Shown here: in pieces, positions 52,918 to 64,000 of the stretch
Layout: every line of letters begins with the position of its first letter
How positions within the stretch are numbered: the stretch's first letter is position 1
Source: Anthopleura xanthogrammica
Lineage: Eukaryota > Cnidaria > Anthozoa > Actiniaria > Actiniidae
Length of the DNA stretch: 64,000 nt
Reading direction: 5' to 3'
Assembly (NCBI GenBank): GCA_964019055.1
Contig: OZ025221.1
Coordinates: 2,153,713-2,217,712 of the forward strand
Position numbers and translations under genes: made by a program
Notes under the pieces: generated by a model
What the model saw: the letters and a program-made list of their open reading frames with translations, nothing else
What the model was told of the DNA's origin: nothing
The model's database searches: none

Positions 52918-55900
52918 ATGATGGAAGAAGTAAGTGAGACACCAGCAAAGAAAAGGTTAGTGTTAAATAATGCAACAAAAAATGTACAATTTACATTCTT
53001 TTTATGAAAAAGTTTGTCTTTGACCAAAAGTGAATAAGAGCTCAAAAGTCTTTGTAATATTTCGTTATTTTTGTTTTTTTTGTTTATGGACTTCAGGGCT
53101 CAAAATAATGGCCAGTCATATGCCAGTCAATATTTCTTAAAATATGACTAGTTAACATGTCTGTTCAAAACACGATATTTGACCGGTCATTTGGCCGGAC
53201 GTTGACCGTTGACTGGCCGTTATTTTGAGCCCTGGACTTATGACAAGCAAACTTATTGGTTTTACTAGCCATACAGTTTTGCAGTTAAAATTTTTCAGAA
53301 AAAGACAAATATTTATATATTGTTAAATATTGTTAAATATTTGAGAAATAGTTACTAGAGAAATTTGTGATCTCTATCTGTGTTTAACTCTTAAAGGAAC
53401 CAGTCATCATTTATAGGGAGGGGGCTTGAGAAAATAGGGGGGTGGGGGCAGAGAGATTGAGCACCTAAGGGCTCTTATGGGGAGGAGTCACAATATTATT
53501 TGTGCAATAATACTTAAAAAAGTTAATTATTTTATTATAATTTTATTATTTTTATAACTGGGCCCTGAAGAACATCTTAGATGTTAGAGTATTATTGCTA
53601 TTTCCATAAACATACAAACTCTGTAGTTGCTTATTGGAATTTAGCTTTTCACTGCCACATGTCAAAAATATAAAAGATACTGACTGATTATTTTTGATTG
53701 ATGGAAGCAAAAAACCAAATTTCAGTGTGCAGCTCGCAGCTACCGAGTTCACATGTTTATGAAGATAGCAGTAACAGCGGTTAGAATTTTACTGATTCTT
53801 AAGTTGAAATTATAATTGACTTTTTGAACTTTCTTTACAGGAAAATTGAAGATTCTGTTAGTGAAAAAGGTACTGTAGTGTACTAGTTAGCTTGAACTAG
53901 CTCCTCTGTTGTTCAGGGTTAGCCTCAGTTAAGTAGATAACAGTGAATGACTGTAAAATTTCAAAGGGTTTGTATTGTTGAAATTGTGCATTCTTTACTA
54001 ATATTTGTGAATATTTAGACACTTAAATGAGGCTAACCCTGAGTACAAGGAGTATGTAATCAAGGAACACAATGTTACTTGACAAATTAAGAAAAAAGCT
54101 CATTACAAACATGCATACATTCTTTATTTTGTACCTATATAACAACTTTTACAATCCAGATTTATGTATATACAAAAATTATTCTGAACTTGATATTCTT
54201 TTATTTAAATATTGTTGTTTTATTCCTTTTGTTCCTTTTTTACTCAGTGGCTTTGCTTACTGTAATTGTCTATTGTAGTAACTAAAAATATTTTGTGAAT
54301 GCAAGCTCTATCCACCTGTTTCAAATAGGTTGTCAGGGCATATTATGCTGAATATTGATTTGAGTTTGTTGTAGCAAATTAAGTCCTATGGAAGCCAAAA
54401 CCAGGTTAAGCCAAAATGTTTTGAATGATTTGGTCAATTTACTCATTGTGGAAAGATAAAATAATTGTATTTGTTTGTTTGTTTACTTTTGGATAATACA
54501 CTATATCTATTCTCGCCTTTTTCACAAAGAGAATGGTTTTTAAAGTAGTTGTAAACGAAACAAAAATCATTTTAATCGACAGAAGAAAGTAACCTTGCAA
54601 GTGCAAACCCAGTGGATTCCAACCCAATTTTAAAGCCAAGACCCTTTCTTCAAATAAAAACTGCTTCTCTTGCACGACTACGGCAGGCAGCCAAGAACTT
54701 ATCTCCTTTAAAAAGCACTCAAAATAAAGATCTTACTGCTGTAGTTACTGCTGATAAAAATCAGAAGAATGAAGAGACTGTGGAAGATGGTGTAAAGAAA
54801 GACCTCGCTCCTACTAACGGAGTTGGCAACGATGTGATTATTTCGTCGACTGGGTCATCACCAGCACATTCCCCAAAACCAGAAGATCTAACTGTCCTTT
54901 CTACACCTCCAAAACTATCTAAAACCTTGGGCATAAAACCACTCGAAGTATCAAAGAACCTCGGCGAACGATTTGAAAGTCCTGACAAGTCTGTTAAACA
55001 GAATGACAACCTTGAACAGACAAGGAAAGAGGACATTCAAGTCGAGGAGAATGCTTCTGAGGATAAAAAGAGTGACAAAGATGCAGAAGTAATGGACGTT
55101 GTTAAGAAAGAAGAGGGAAAAAAGGAAGTTGGAAAAGAAACAAGAACAGCGAAGAACGAATCTGAAGAAAAAGCCAAGATAGATTTCAACGCAACAGAAC
55201 TTAAAAAGGTAAGGAAAATCTCAAGTTTTCCATAGAAAAATGAGAAGATAATATTTTAATAATAATAATAGTTAATAATAAAAAATAACAATAAAAGTTA
55301 ATAGTTAATCATAATGATAATAGTAATAATAATGATAATAGTAATAATAATGATAATAGTAATAATAATAATAATAATAACAATTATTATAATAATAATA
55401 ATAATAATAATAACTAGTAACAACAGCGATAATATCAGTTTATAGAAATAACTAAACTCTTGCCGTATTTTCCGTTGTTTTTGTTAATTCGTGAAATCTA
55501 AACCAATCAGAAAAGAGAATAATAATGTCAACCAATTAGAATCTAGTATGTTTTGAAATGGCAGTTTCCAATAATTTTTGATTCTTGAGGTATGACGTCA
55601 TAATTGACCAAATAAGGCGACGCTAAAATGACCTAATAAGGTGTCGGATGGTTGTCTATTTTAACAGGTATTGAAAGCAATGATAGACGAAAAATTTAAA
55701 CAAGTAGAAGAGTTTTATCAAGCCCAAGAACCTGAGAACGAGCTGTACTCGAGAATTGCACGTCTAGAGGAAGAAAATAAAAGTCTTCAGGAATATGCAA
55801 CAAAGTTGGAAAAAGCCGTCAAATTGCTTCTCAATAATCAACAGATCAAGAAAGAGAAAATGACAAGTCAGTGGGTACAGACTGAGCAAATAGTGAGTAT

Positions 55901-57588
55901 TCTTAGCTGTTGTTCTATTTAGACTTACGTCATTATGAAGGATGTTTTGTGAAAACAATTCTTGAAGGTAGGCTATGGAAGTGTCGCTTTACTGCACTTT
56001 CCTCTCACCTTTAGGGTATCGAATATCATTCCTGAACTTGGCATCTCATATGAAAAGTGTTTGTTAGATCTCTCCCTTGACTCGAGGGTTTTTGGCTCCT
56101 CCAGTATCCTTCCTCCTCTAAACCCAACATGCTAAATTTTAATTTGATCTGTGAGTTTGCTGTGCCCTGCCTTAGATCAACCCAGGGGTTGTTTCAGGGT
56201 TCAATCTGTGAGTTAGTCGTGCCTTGACTTAGACCAGCCCAGAGGTTGTTTCAGGGTTTGATCTGTGAGTTTGCCGTGCCCTGACCCAGATCAGCCCAGA
56301 GGTTGTTTCAGGGTCCAATGAAAATTGGCTGTAGCATTAAATAACTTCTCGTTGATTGGCTGACGATGTTGCGCCATTTTTTTAGGTTCCACCTCCTCGC
56401 CCCAGCTCCGCACCAACTAAAACCATCACTCCACCGACAATTCATCTCCAGTCCCAACTCAACCAAGTTAACAAACCAGGAAACCCAGCACTTGTGACTT
56501 CAAAGCTCACTTCAACACAAGCACCTATACCGGGACATTCCGTCCGTCCTGATTTGCATCTTCAACAGCGTGTGTTACAACAGCAGCTAGTCCGTCCTCC
56601 TAGTTCCTCTGGTCAAGTGCCTAGACCTCAAGCGTTTTCTAGCGCACAGTTTCAAGTTCAAAGACCACCACATGGTCAATATGTACAAAATGCAAGACCC
56701 ATTGTACCGCAAGGATCTGTTGTGGCTCCTAGGAGGTCTACTCCGGTTACAGTAACTGTCTATCCACAAACTACCCCACAGACTAGCAAAACCAACATGA
56801 TTCTGTCTCCAGCATATCCCAATCATGCACAAAAACCCACTTATCCAGCCACAAGACCACCCCAACTCGTGCAACAGACAACCCAGTTCGTGCAAAGCCC
56901 TGGGAACCGTCCCCCTGGTGCTGCTCCTGTGGTGATACATCATGGCCCAACTTCGCAACCTCTTCCTGGTGTAGTGTCTCGGCCACCACCTCAACAGCAA
57001 GGACTATCACCAAGACCGCCACAAGGGATTCAGCAGTATTCCAATGCAGTGGGTCTACGGTCACCACCAAACGCAAGACCGGCCCTTGCGACTGCAATGC
57101 CTCCAATGCAAGGACAAGTTGCGAACAACTCTTTAGTGACTTCACCACGAGCAGTACAAAGCGTTGCTTCGCCTTCAGCGAACAGACAACCAAACCAGGG
57201 CATGAGCATTGTGTCTCCACGAGAGCAAGGATTGGCGCAAAACGTCCAATCAGGAACCAACAACAACATAACACGTGATTTACCACCTCGTCCTATTGTT
57301 TCCATAGCGGTAGTCTCCAACGGGATTGTTTTATCTTGGAACATGCAGAACGTTCAAAACTCTGCCAGAATCGTTCGCTACCAACTGTTCGCGCTTCAGG
57401 ACATGGGGGCGAACAACCCTCCGTCCCAGTGGAAAAAAATAGGCGTTGTCAACGCGTTACCCTTACCAATGGCGTGTACCTTAACGCAGTTTATGCCAGG
57501 AAACAAGTATCATTTTACGGTGCGTGCTCAAGACGAACATAGTCGTTGTGGACCTTTAAGTGAGCCTTGTACCATAACATTAACATAG
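52918..57588 (+). CDS. ATF7IP: ATF7IP (MCAF1/AM)-like SETDB1 cofactor
   Basis: Five coding exons (52918-52955, 53841-53869, 54583-55208, 55668-55892, 56386-57588) join in phase to 706 residues. Residues 1-231 are Ser/Lys/Glu-rich and disordered. Exon 4 (232-306) is a coiled coil (ENELYSRIARLEEENKSLQ; EYATKLEKAVKLLL), matching the region that binds SETDB1 in vertebrate ATF7IP. Residues 307-600 are Pro/Gln/Ser-rich. Residues 603-706 form a C-terminal fibronectin type III domain with the diagnostic PSQWKKIG...ALPLPMACTLTQF block, which is nearly identical to the human protein. ATF7IP stabilises SETDB1 and supports H3K9 trimethylation in the nucleus; its FNIII domain binds MBD1 and other partners. 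A second ATG follows the first directly, so either could be used. Because ATF7IP2 is a vertebrate duplicate, this would be the single ancestral gene. Confidence 0.92.
53094..53235. mobile_element. TIR element, family T (copy 1), in ATF7IP-like intron 1
   Basis: CAGGGCTCAAAATAATGGCC at the left and GGCCGTTATTTTGAGCCCTG at the right are inverted. The interior is rich in CCGGTCA/TGACCGG-like pairs. A second copy is in an NTHL1 intron (62415-62569). Confidence 0.8.
53880..54052. mobile_element. TIR element, ATF7IP-like intron 2
   Basis: CAGGGTTAGCCTCAGTTAAG at about 53918 is mirrored by TAAATGAGGCTAACCCTG near 54040, enclosing about 100 bp of AT-rich sequence. The arms are about 20 bp; the exact outer limits are uncertain. 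Confidence 0.6.
55255..55423. repeat. (AAT)n-rich tract, ATF7IP-like intron 3
   Basis: An interrupted AAT/GATAATAGT array with a repeated 18-bp unit AATAATGATAATAGTAAT near 55312-55365. Confidence 0.9.
56012..56320. repeat. SINE family X body followed by minisatellite, ATF7IP-like intron 4
   Basis: 56012-56140 resembles the SINE family X body (TCTCTCCCTTGACTCGAGGG; TCCTTCCTCCTCTAAACCCA). Directly after it three units of about 58 bp (GGTTGTTTCAGGGTTCAATC and similar) form a tandem array. The array is the reverse complement of the minisatellite at 51470-51745. The junction suggests the minisatellite grew from a SINE tail. Confidence 0.65.
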
Positions 57589-58070
57589 ATAGTTTTTAAC
57601 TTATATTTTTAACTTTGTGATGTATATTTGTCGATTTGTGATATTTATATGTTATTTCACTTTTCTCGAACCGCGAGCGAGCAACCCTTGTGATCTCTGC
57701 ATTTTTATACGAAAATTAAATGCGATAGTCAGAGAACACATACATACACACTGCGGATGTACGTGTTACTTTGAAGGTAAAGCCTCGGTGGTTTTTACTA
57801 TGTCGCAAGCACAAGCACGAGGAGCAAAAAAAAAAAAATGATACTTTTGCTTGCGCTTATGTTTGCGCTTGTGCTTGCATCGTAGTGAAAAGGAATGTTT
57901 TGCTTTTGTTTGTGCTTGCGTCGTTAGTGAAAACCAGTCTTAACTGTATTTTGACTTTGCACGTAGCAACGTGTTCCCCATACAACGAAGCAAAGACGCA
58001 ATAATAGGTCACATTATAACCAGCGGTACACCAAAATAACTCAATTCCTTTGGCAGAGAGCATCAAGTCA

Positions 58071-58228
58071 TTCACCACTAGCTTTCCATGCATCGATTCA
58101 CTGGTCAAACACAAAGCACTCAATCGAGGCTGCAAGGTTCAAATTTGAATAATCCTTTGAAACTTCCTTGCAGCCTCGATTGAATACTTTGTGTGACCAT
58201 TGAACCAATTTTATGGAAAATGGTGAAT
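58071..58228. mobile_element. Palindromic MITE, family M (copy 2)
   Basis: ATTCACCACTAGCTTTCCAT to TTATGGAAAATGGTGAAT, with inner arms CACAAAGCACTCAATCGAGG and complement. Matches 14622-14779. Confidence 0.75.
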
Positions 58229-58299
58229 TTGCGTTTTCGAAGCTCAAAGAAAGACTTTCTCAATAGTATTCGTGGATTCCTTCAATTTGCTTTCGTGAC

Positions 58300-58425
58300 A
58301 AAATAGGGTTTTGGTGGACGCCAATCAAAGTGTTACCATGACATGGTCTTAAAACACGAATTTTTCAAGGGAACGTGCCTATGGAATGCCATGGAAACTC
58401 CTTAATTGATGCTCACCAAAACCAC
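58300..58425. mobile_element. Palindromic MITE, family C (copy 2)
   Basis: AAATAGGGTTTTGGTGGACG to GCTCACCAAAACCACC, with the centre CAAGGGAACGTGCCTATGGA. Confidence 0.75.
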
Positions 58426-58448
58426 CGTAGCGACTACGATTTTGTGCG

Positions 58449-58632
58449 TGCTAAAGACCTTTTCGGCTTGGGCGTAATGTTTTCCCATTTCAGACCACGC
58501 GTCATTCTCTTGAAAATATTAGTTGTATATATTCATGTGTCTTCTTATATGGAACCGTTAAAGAAAGAAATAATAATCTATGGGATGACACTTGATCTGA
58601 AATGAGAAAACAATACGTCCAAGCCGAAAACG
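58449..58632. mobile_element. Palindromic MITE, family B (copy 8)
   Basis: The clearest outer termini of the family: GACCTTTTCGGCTTGGGCGT at the left and ACGTCCAAGCCGAAAACGAC at the right, followed inside by ATTTCAGACC and its complement. This defines the TIR as at least 20 bp. Confidence 0.85.
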
Positions 58633-58957
58633 ACTGTCACAGTTTGACCGTGGTGCAAGATGGCCTCGGTTGAAAGATAGAGAAGAAAGGGTAAAATATG
58701 TACTCACGGTTCGAGGATACTTGTCGTATGTTATATCGTTATATTTGAAAACATTTTGCGTTTTTAATACTTCGCGACAGTGAAATATTAATTGTACAAA
58801 ATGCTTTCAAAACTCCGTTCAAATCAGATTCACAGGTCAACGCCAATTCACTCAGGGTAGCTTTTTGCCTCACCCATGTTCGAACCAGACTTATTACGCC
58901 TTTTGAAAATTTAATTGCCTATGGCAAAACCGTGTGTTTTACACATTACGGGCAAAT

Positions 58958-59076
58958 ATACCCCTTTGCACGTGATGTCAATGCAGCTTACCTTGGAGAA
59001 CAAAACAAAATAATTTCAAACTCCTGAGAATTGGAACCTATTTTGAGCTGCATTGCTACGTCCTGCAAGGGGTCTT
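58958..59076. mobile_element. Palindromic MITE, family A (copy 6)
   Basis: TACCCCTTTGCACGTGATGT to ACGTCCTGCAAGGGGTC, with part of the right inner arm deleted. Confidence 0.75.
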
Positions 59077-60467
59077 TAAAGCGCATATTGGAAAAACAGT
59101 AAAATTTCTGGCTCACCGTTTCACCAGCGGCAGCTGAAACTGATCTGTGTTGGCTGGCATTCTCATTTGAACACTTGCTTGGAAACTTGCAATAACTCCA
59201 TGGCAACCGGGTGGAACGTCATGTATGGTTCAATAATAAATCATCCATAAGTTTTTATGTAGTTGGTGATATATTTGTGCCATACATGAAGTATCCTCCT
59301 GTTTGTCTATCAGTAGATAATCGGGCATTATTTGAAAATGGCCTAGGGCTCTTTCGTGTGGAAGCAGGGAGAAAGTCTCAAATAGTGACCTTTTTTAGTC
59401 CCTGGGTACTTTATTAACAAAGGACTACCTCTAGGCCTACTTCAAAGAAGGATCGTGAAAGCCCTGTTTTATACAAATATTAGTTTTTAATTTCATCACG
59501 TTAGACGGCTTTGTGGAATGATTTTTTTGTGGTGATTTTGGGTCAGGAAATTCATTTTTTTTTTATGAGATAACCAAGTTTTTAGCTTGATCAATCTATT
59601 GACGTTGAATAAACGTAGTCGTCCACAATCGACAAACAAGACGCTTCATAATAAAATATCTTTAAAATGGAACAAAATGTGATATTTTCTTTTTCTTTTC
59701 CTTTTCCTTTTCCTTTCAATTTCTTATTGATTCACTCTGAGGAGTAAGGTACGCACTGCTCACAGCAGGGCCGTAACAAGCCTTTCAAACGGGGGGGGGG
59801 GGGGGGGGGGACAGTCACTTCGCAACACGTGATCACGAAAAATGGATTTTTAATTCGTGACTTGTATATATTGATATTCTGGTTTTACTTTTCTGCTGTG
59901 GATGCTAAGCTATGACGTCATGTGCAAACAAAGAATCAATGCGGATATACCTCCCGCCTCTCCTTAAACTGACTAATGGCTATTGGCCGGTACTCTAGGA
60001 CCTGGAAATGCCTCTGGCCAGTGACTCGACTGCATATTTATTTGATAAGTATACCGAAAAACTTGGGTACCTAACCCGGATCTTGCTTACCCTATTTTTA
60101 ACTGAAAACTATGAGAGGGACAAGTTTTGTGTTCTTTTGGCAAATCAGACCTCGACCGTTCCAAGTCACCAGACGTTTCACCCCACGAAATGCAATCTTT
60201 TTTACAATAACTCCCCGGGATTTCTCTGCATTTCTATTCTTATCAACCAGAATTCCCAAAGTGCTTTAACCATAACCAGTTCTGACTGAGTTGTCGCCAC
60301 GTCTAGCAGTTTCTGTTTTTCTACAGGACTCGGTAAGTGGTCGGTTCCCGTCGGATTTCGAGCCTAACGAAGTTTGGCATAAACTTTTTCTCTTATTGGC
60401 TGAAATTTCCCGCCAAAATTATGTCATTTTGTTTACAATCAAGATGGCGGCCATGTGAGAACTGACC

Positions 60468-63350
60468 ATGAGTGCTTCAAAATACTTCAATCAAACTGCA
60501 AGACAGACTCGCTCTGCGAGTAAAAATGCCATTCTAGCGATCAAAGAACAAAGTGCCCAAACAGTCCGAAGAAAGCACGTCAAGATTGAGTACGAACAAG
60601 ATGGGAATACGACTCAGAAAACACACGAAACCGCGAAGAAAGAGCGAACTCACAAAGCTGGGACGACTTCGAAGTACTTTCCCGAAGAATTTCAGCCAAA
60701 AAAACCCAAGAAAGAAAGTCTCTGGGAACCGCTGAACTGGCGAGAACAGCTCGATAATATTAAAACAATGAGGAAAAGTAGGGATGCTCCAGTTGATATT
60801 CTGGGGTGTGAGAAAACAGCTGATACCACAGCCAGCCCAGAGGTATTGTAATTGTTCAAGCTTTAACACCTGGGAGTGGCAATGACGGGAGGGGGGGGGG
60901 GGGGGGGGGGGTGGTTTGGGGAGTAATGTGTAACACAGGACTAGGTGGTTCCAGTTGTCACTGGGACTGAAGGGACCAGACAACTGTTGACGAGGCTGGA
61001 TAAAATGAAAACTTTTCATATATGTAGTCGTACATCACCACTGAGCTCCACAAATGCAGCCCGATTTTGACCACATGAACAAAAAATCACTGGAAAATGG
61101 AGATATCAATGTCATCATTTTCACAGTCTGTCCGGTTCGACCCAGTCCTCCCACGATATGAAACTTAGCAATGGAATATATAATCCTACTAGTAGCCATT
61201 GTGACAAAATAGGACTTTGATGGATGTCAATCATGACATTGTCAGAAAGCACCGAGTTTTCAAGGGCATGTGCCTATGGAATGTCATGGAAATGCCTTGA
61301 TTGACATCCACCAAAACCTACTTCGTCGCAGCAATGATTCCTCACATGCTATTGCAACCAGCTGATCTGAAATATTGAGGCAGAAATGACGTCACTGCGA
61401 AACTGAGGTGGCATATTTTATAAGATGTACCGCTTTCTAGCACAAGCAAAAATTAAAAAATTGCAAAAAAATATAAAAATATAAAACTCGTTAATTATTG
61501 ACTGTCACTGTTATCAAGCATTCATTAGCAACGTAATTTTTTTTTCATTCGGTGGCCTGGAAATCCATAATTTCAAGAAGAAATGTGAGAGGCTGGGCTA
61601 CCAAGGGTGACACCTCAGTTTTGCAGATTTTCTCGATTCTGATTGGCTAACATTTTTTCTCAGATCAGCTGGAAAGCACTGTTATTCTCTTTTTTCCCCA
61701 GGTCATACGTTACCAGACCCTGTTGTCTTTGATGCTTTCTAGTCAGACTAAGGATGCTGTAACAAGTGCAGCAATGGAGAAGTTAAAAGCTCATGGTTGC
61801 ACAGTACAAAATATTCTGGCAACAACCGACGAAAAAATTGGTGAACTGATCTTCCCTGTGGGTTTCTGGAAAGTATGTATTGGAGATAAATGTGGTAGTT
61901 AAAATTTTGAAAGTTAGTTTAGAGAAGGTCGAGTGTAGGGAAAAATATAAACTGCCTAGTTTACAGGGAATCACTAGAATCAAGGGTGGGTACAGTACGT
62001 GGGATGGTACACTTACATCAGCCGAGAGGTTTCATGCTTCAATGAAAAAAATTAATAGTAATGAAAATGAATGAATCATTATTTACTATTTAATATCCCA
62101 ACATTTCCAAATTTCAGAAAAAAATTGGTTACATCAAGAAAGCTACCAAGATATGCCAAGAAGAGTATAGTGGTGATATTCCCTCTACTATCGAGGGATT
62201 GGTTGGTCTACCTGGTGTTGGTCCTAAGATGGCATATATTTGTATGAACGTTGCATGGGACAAGTTAACTGGAATCGGAGTTGATACCCACGTCCATAGG
62301 ATATCCAATAGGCTTGGATGGGTGAAGAAGCCTACAAAATTGCCTGAAGAGACTAGAATAGCTGTAGAGGAATGGCTACCAAGGTATAATATGTACCCCT
62401 TATTATATTCATTTTACAGGGCTTGAATGGCCAGTCAGTCGCTGGTCAAATTAGTTTTAGCTTGGTCTTTCCCCATTTTTTTCTCAACGTTACTGGTCAT
62501 AAAGTCAGTTGATTTGATCAGACAGGTTACAGACGATTGTCCATTGAACGGCTGTTATTTCGAACCCTGTCATACATTTTATTATCTTGCTTCCTATTTT
62601 CTGAGAAAATTCAGCAAATCTTTCTACCAGGTCTATGACAAATGGAACAGTTTTTAACTGCATTTATTTTTTTCCAGTCCAGTACCCAAAAAATTGTGCC
62701 TTCTGATTGGCTGTTGAAGCGGGTGGTATTTTTATTTTTGCCCATGTTCAAGTATTCTGAGATCGTCTGCACGCATGCGCATGAGATAACAGATTCCTAC
62801 ACAACAACAACAAAAAAAACATTTCAAAACAAGTGGAAGGGGGGTGGGGGTGGGGAATAAATAATTTATTTGCCATCCTAAAGTTGATCCTGATAGGGAA
62901 AACCTTACCCCTGGTCTTCAATAGACCCCTAACCTCATGACATTTCATACCTAAACTACCACAATCCTTTTCAAAATCTCTTTTCATATTCAAATGTGAA
63001 AACTCCTTTGAGAATACCAAGACAATAGTGAAAATTCGCACAGCAAACAATGCTACCGAAAGGGATTCTGGAAGTGTAGGTATAAAACGTCATCATGCTT
63101 GAGGCCTACATACGACCAAGTTAAGGCCATTAGGCCATTAAATAACCTCCAAGTATTAATCTATATTATCAACCATTAAGTTTTATTTCTGTTCGACAGG
63201 GATCAATGGAGCGACCTAAATGTGTTACTGGTAGGGTTTGGTCAACAGACATGCCAGCCTGTCAAACCAAAGTGTATTTCATGTCTGAACTGCAAGATAT
63301 GTCCAGAAGGACGACGACAGACTAAGGGAAAAACAGTCACACAAACTTAA
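60468..63350 (+). CDS. NTHL1: NTHL1, endonuclease III-like DNA glycosylase/AP lyase
   Basis: Four coding exons (60468-60842, 61702-61872, 62118-62383, 63200-63350) join in phase to 320 residues, close to the human 312. Residues 1-90 are a basic disordered leader typical of eukaryotic NTH1, probably carrying nuclear or mitochondrial targeting. The catalytic core follows ([16 protein letters not shown]). The helix-hairpin-helix loop [10 protein letters not shown] carries catalytic Lys219, and GVDTHVHRI carries Asp238. The C-terminal [4Fe-4S] loop has Cys289-X6-Cys296-X2-Cys299-X5-Cys305, an exact match to the family spacing. It removes oxidised pyrimidines such as thymine glycol in base-excision repair and nicks the AP site. 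A poly(A) signal AATAAA lies at about 63457. Confidence 0.97.
60890..60912. repeat. Poly-G run, NTHL1 intron 1
   Basis: About 21 G with one T, 48 bp after the exon 1 donor. Similar G-runs occur at 18413, 18465, 32887, 51570 and 59791. Confidence 0.85.
61206..61328. mobile_element. Palindromic MITE, family C (copy 3), NTHL1 intron 1
   Basis: AAAATAGGACTTTGATGGAT to TTGACATCCACCAAAACCTA, with the centre CAAGGGCATGTGCCTATGGA shared with copy 2. Confidence 0.8.
62415..62569. mobile_element. TIR element, family T (copy 2), NTHL1 intron 3
   Basis: CAGGGCTTGAATGGCCAGTC at the left and ACGGCTGTTATTTCGAACCCTG at the right, related to 53094-53235. It starts 32 bp after the donor of NTHL1 exon 3. Confidence 0.7.
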
Positions 63351-64000
63351 TGATCTAAAAATGTATAATGGACCCCTGGGGGACACTAGAGAAAAACGTT
63401 TGCGCATGCGTACCTTTCAGCATGCTTCCCAAGAATTTATAGAGTTTTAGTGAGAAAATAAATGCTTGTTTTCTCCGAGTATACAAAAAATTTTGTGGGT
63501 ATACTTTTGTGAGACCAAGATAATGTGTTAACAAAGACAATATGAAAGAATTAGCCTTAAGTTTCAAGAACTGACTTTAAGTTTTGGCATTTTGTAAAGA
63601 GTATTCTTCAGGCAAGTGTGAAAGTCAAATTTGTATATTTTTAGAATAGCACGAAGACGCTTTCGACTAATTTGCATACGGACTTAGAGCATGCGCAGAC
63701 ATTTTTCGCACGTGTCCCCCTGGGGATCAAAATAATTAAAAATGAAAAATATTACAAAATATTTCAAAATATTGTTTTGGTCCCCAGTGCAAGGGGTCTA
63801 TATATATATACACATGGAAAAATGTTTTGACTTGAGGAAATATGACAAGATATTTTGTGTAAATATTAGACAAATTTTACACAGAAACCCAAAATAGTTT
63901 TTCTCTTAACTTTCTAACACTCGAAGACTGCACTGGACATTGCAGAAAGTTTACTGGAAAACCACAAGATGTTTAAAGGGGCACTTGGATGAAAATCGAT
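63351..64000. other. NTHL1 3' flank
   Basis: It holds the probable NTHL1 3' UTR and, near 63780-63805, an isolated family-A terminus (TGCAAGGGGTCTATATAT). Two CCCC-TGGGG motifs (63372 and 63718) flank about 350 bp, possibly another element's ends. No exon is seen. Confidence 0.45.

Larger units (their letters stand above)
57589..60467. other. Intergenic between ATF7IP-like and NTHL1 genes
   Basis: No coding exon is supported. Contents: family M, C, B and A MITE copies, a hAT-type terminus fragment (about 59766) and a G-run (about 59791-59810). NTHL1 should be driven from the last few hundred bases. Confidence 0.5.

Noticed and set aside
56587..57344. Three frames on the minus strand opposite the ATF7IP-like last exon
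   Set aside because: The plus-strand frame has clear family identity; the antisense frames are shadows of its Pro/Gln-rich codons.
60008..60289. 93-residue frame before NTHL1
   Set aside because: No domain or bias toward coding composition, and no splice signals joining it to NTHL1, which has its own ATG after a plausible leader.

Overview
This window is animal nuclear DNA: AT-rich, intron-rich, with metazoan signalling and housekeeping genes in a dense background of short transposons and microsatellites. The genes best suggest a cnidarian, probably an anthozoan (coral or sea anemone). Support comes from an intronless short tropomyosin-like gene, a BTB-TLDc gene, retained introns in GRB2, NUBP2 and NTHL1, tRNA-derived SINEs and abundant palindromic MITEs. 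The assignment is an inference from gene content.

Layout, left to right. From 1 to 3.5 kb there are only repeats and tRNA-like SINE heads. At 3.8-7.2 kb two intronless genes of unknown function lie head to head; both encode small proteins with two hydrophobic segments and a Lys-rich tail, and they look like diverged paralogs. A single-exon tropomyosin-like gene (8.9-9.6 kb, minus) and a two-exon BTB-TLDc gene (10.9-13.0 kb, minus) follow. From 15.6 to 27.3 kb (minus) a 20-exon gene, reconstructed here exon by exon, encodes a 441-residue protein with RUN, PDZ-like and PTB domains in that order. GRB2 (31.8-34.8 kb, minus, 6 exons) and NUBP2 (36.6-42.1 kb, plus, 9 exons) are divergent, and a LINE 3' remnant lies between them. 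A CCDC166-like coiled-coil gene (42.8-46.9 kb, minus, 7 exons) converges on NUBP2. An ATF7IP-like chromatin cofactor gene (52.9-57.6 kb, plus) and NTHL1 (60.5-63.35 kb, plus, 4 exons) close the window.

The genes do not form a pathway or operon. GRB2 and the RUN-PDZ-PTB protein are modular adaptors. NUBP2 acts in cytosolic Fe-S assembly, and NTHL1 is a nuclear Fe-S DNA glycosylase and so a plausible client of that system. ATF7IP acts with SETDB1 in heterochromatin.

Most non-coding sequence is repeats: at least fifteen families of palindromic or TIR-bearing elements, several present two to eight times; at least three SINE types, one an intact dimer with a 13-bp target-site duplication; a MITE nested in another MITE; and many microsatellites. 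Most of the long open frames that are not listed as genes are products of these repeats.
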